Positions 63,061-64,000 of a stretch of 64,000 bases of DNA are shown piece by piece. Under the pieces are notes generated by a model. It ran no database searches and had not been told where the DNA came from. It saw only the letters and a program-made list of their open reading frames with translations. Source of the stretch: Microglena sp. YARC (lineage: Eukaryota > Chlorophyta > Chlorophyceae > Chlamydomonadales > Chlamydomonadaceae); NCBI GenBank assembly GCA_022414725.1, contig CM039466.1, positions 37,184,517 through 37,248,516 of the forward strand, given 5' to 3'. The first letter of the stretch is position 1. Each line of letters begins with the position of its first letter. The position numbers were made by a program, and so were the translations under genes.

Positions 63061-64000
63061 CATGAGGTCTATGGATCATGGGTTCATGGCCAAACATATG
63101 CATTGAAGCCCACGCATGGAGTGGACAGTGCATGGGCTGTTCGAGTAAACTAGAAAGCTTGACAGCCCAACTGAGAGGGTAACTGCGAAGCAGAAGCTCT
63201 AGCTGTGTACCTTCGTGGTTGCGCAGTTCGATACACTACGCGGAGTCAGAATCAAAAGTTCGCAACTTGCATCATTGTATGTGGGAATTTGCGGCGAGCT
63301 TTGATCAAGCAGGAAGACCAAGACCAGGCTGCGAAGTCAACCTACCTGATCCTACCAGAAATTCGAGGCCTGGTCCGGGGGCCAGGTCAGCTCTTAAGCG
63401 ACCTGGGCCAGGTCAGTTGGGACTCTAGGGCTTGATCTAGCTGCTGCATCGCTTGGTTCGCTTACACCGCTATGTCAATCGTGAAAGCGATGGTTTGTAT
63501 AGCTAAAAGCGACAAGCGACATATCGCAACAAAAGAAAAAACCTGATGCAGCCTCGGTCTGACTGCCAAGAGTTTGCCGGGCGGTTCCGAGGAAGTGGGT
63601 GGCTCATCCCTTCAATCCAATCTTTGTTGTTCCTTTAAATTTGTTGTAATTTACATGCATTGAAGTTGGTATTAACATATACGGTTAGCCTTGTGGCTCA
63701 ACACGATCATCAGTGTTCCTTTTAATTTGTTGTAATGTACATGCATTGAAGTTGGTTGTAATGTACATGCATTGAAGTTGGTATTAACATGTACGGTTAG
63801 GCTGGTTCCGAGAGCTTCCTATAGGTTGCCGAGAGGTTGCTGAGGGGTCATGTGGGAGGCCTGAAGGAAGTTCAGAACGCTCGGGAACCTTAGGGTTTGC
63901 GGCCCCCCTGGGAGTGACTAAGTGACAGCTACGCTGTCCCAACCCCAACCTGGATCCCAAATCTGCAGTAGACGTGGTCCCCAGAGGGACGTGGTCCCTG
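63060..64000. other. No gene seen; small duplication
   Basis: 63640-63800 contains repeated ttgttgtaatgtacatgcattgaagttgg. Short open frames at 63205-63435 match nothing recognised. Confidence 0.4.

Noticed and set aside
63335..63360. Start of small-subunit rRNA (cctacctgatcctaccag resembles its 5' end)
   Set aside because: The following sequence shows no rRNA similarity; chance match.

Overview
The window is nuclear DNA of a eukaryote, most likely a unicellular alga or related protist. It is built of small GT-AG exons separated by very long introns, the introns are almost entirely tandem repeats, and transposon debris of eukaryotic type (a tRNA-derived SINE, hAT-like MITEs, a decayed LINE) is scattered through them. 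There are no operons, ribosome binding sites or rRNA genes. The genus cannot be proved from the sequence; a prasinophyte-type green alga would fit.

Two genes can be reconstructed, arranged head to head. Gene A runs on the minus strand from an ATG at 38676 and leaves the window on the left. I can join 15 exons (38676 to 1203) into one open frame of at least 888 codons in which every intron is GT-AG and every splice phase closes. It encodes a TBC-domain Rab GTPase-activating protein with both the arginine finger (IEKDLPR) and the glutamine finger (YCQ), followed by a long Ser/Ala/Gly-rich tail. Gene B runs on the plus strand from about 40725 to a stop at 59007. It reads as a DUF155 (RMD1/RMND1-type) organellar membrane protein: an N-terminal YLGSQIDIEGIA segment, a SQSVALDDYS core motif and a C-terminal transmembrane helix. 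Its reading frame is broken by several single-base indels, which look like sequencing errors because the surrounding tandem repeats carry the same kind of error.

The striking feature is the intron content. Beside almost every exon the adjoining intron holds a tandem array of partial copies of that exon's edge, splice site included. Copies of the 3' end plus GT donor lie in the downstream intron; copies of the 5' end plus AG acceptor lie in the upstream intron. The polarity is kept in both genes and on both strands. One such array (acceptor copies of exon A10) is interrupted by an 8.7-kb, 42-bp satellite whose sense-strand unit contains no AG dinucleotide.

The 2-kb space between the two start codons holds a short tandem repeat and a dead non-LTR reverse transcriptase. 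The right-hand 3.9 kb (60.1-64.0 kb) holds the last copies of gene B's terminal exon, a small MITE and short tandem repeats; no gene is recognised in it.
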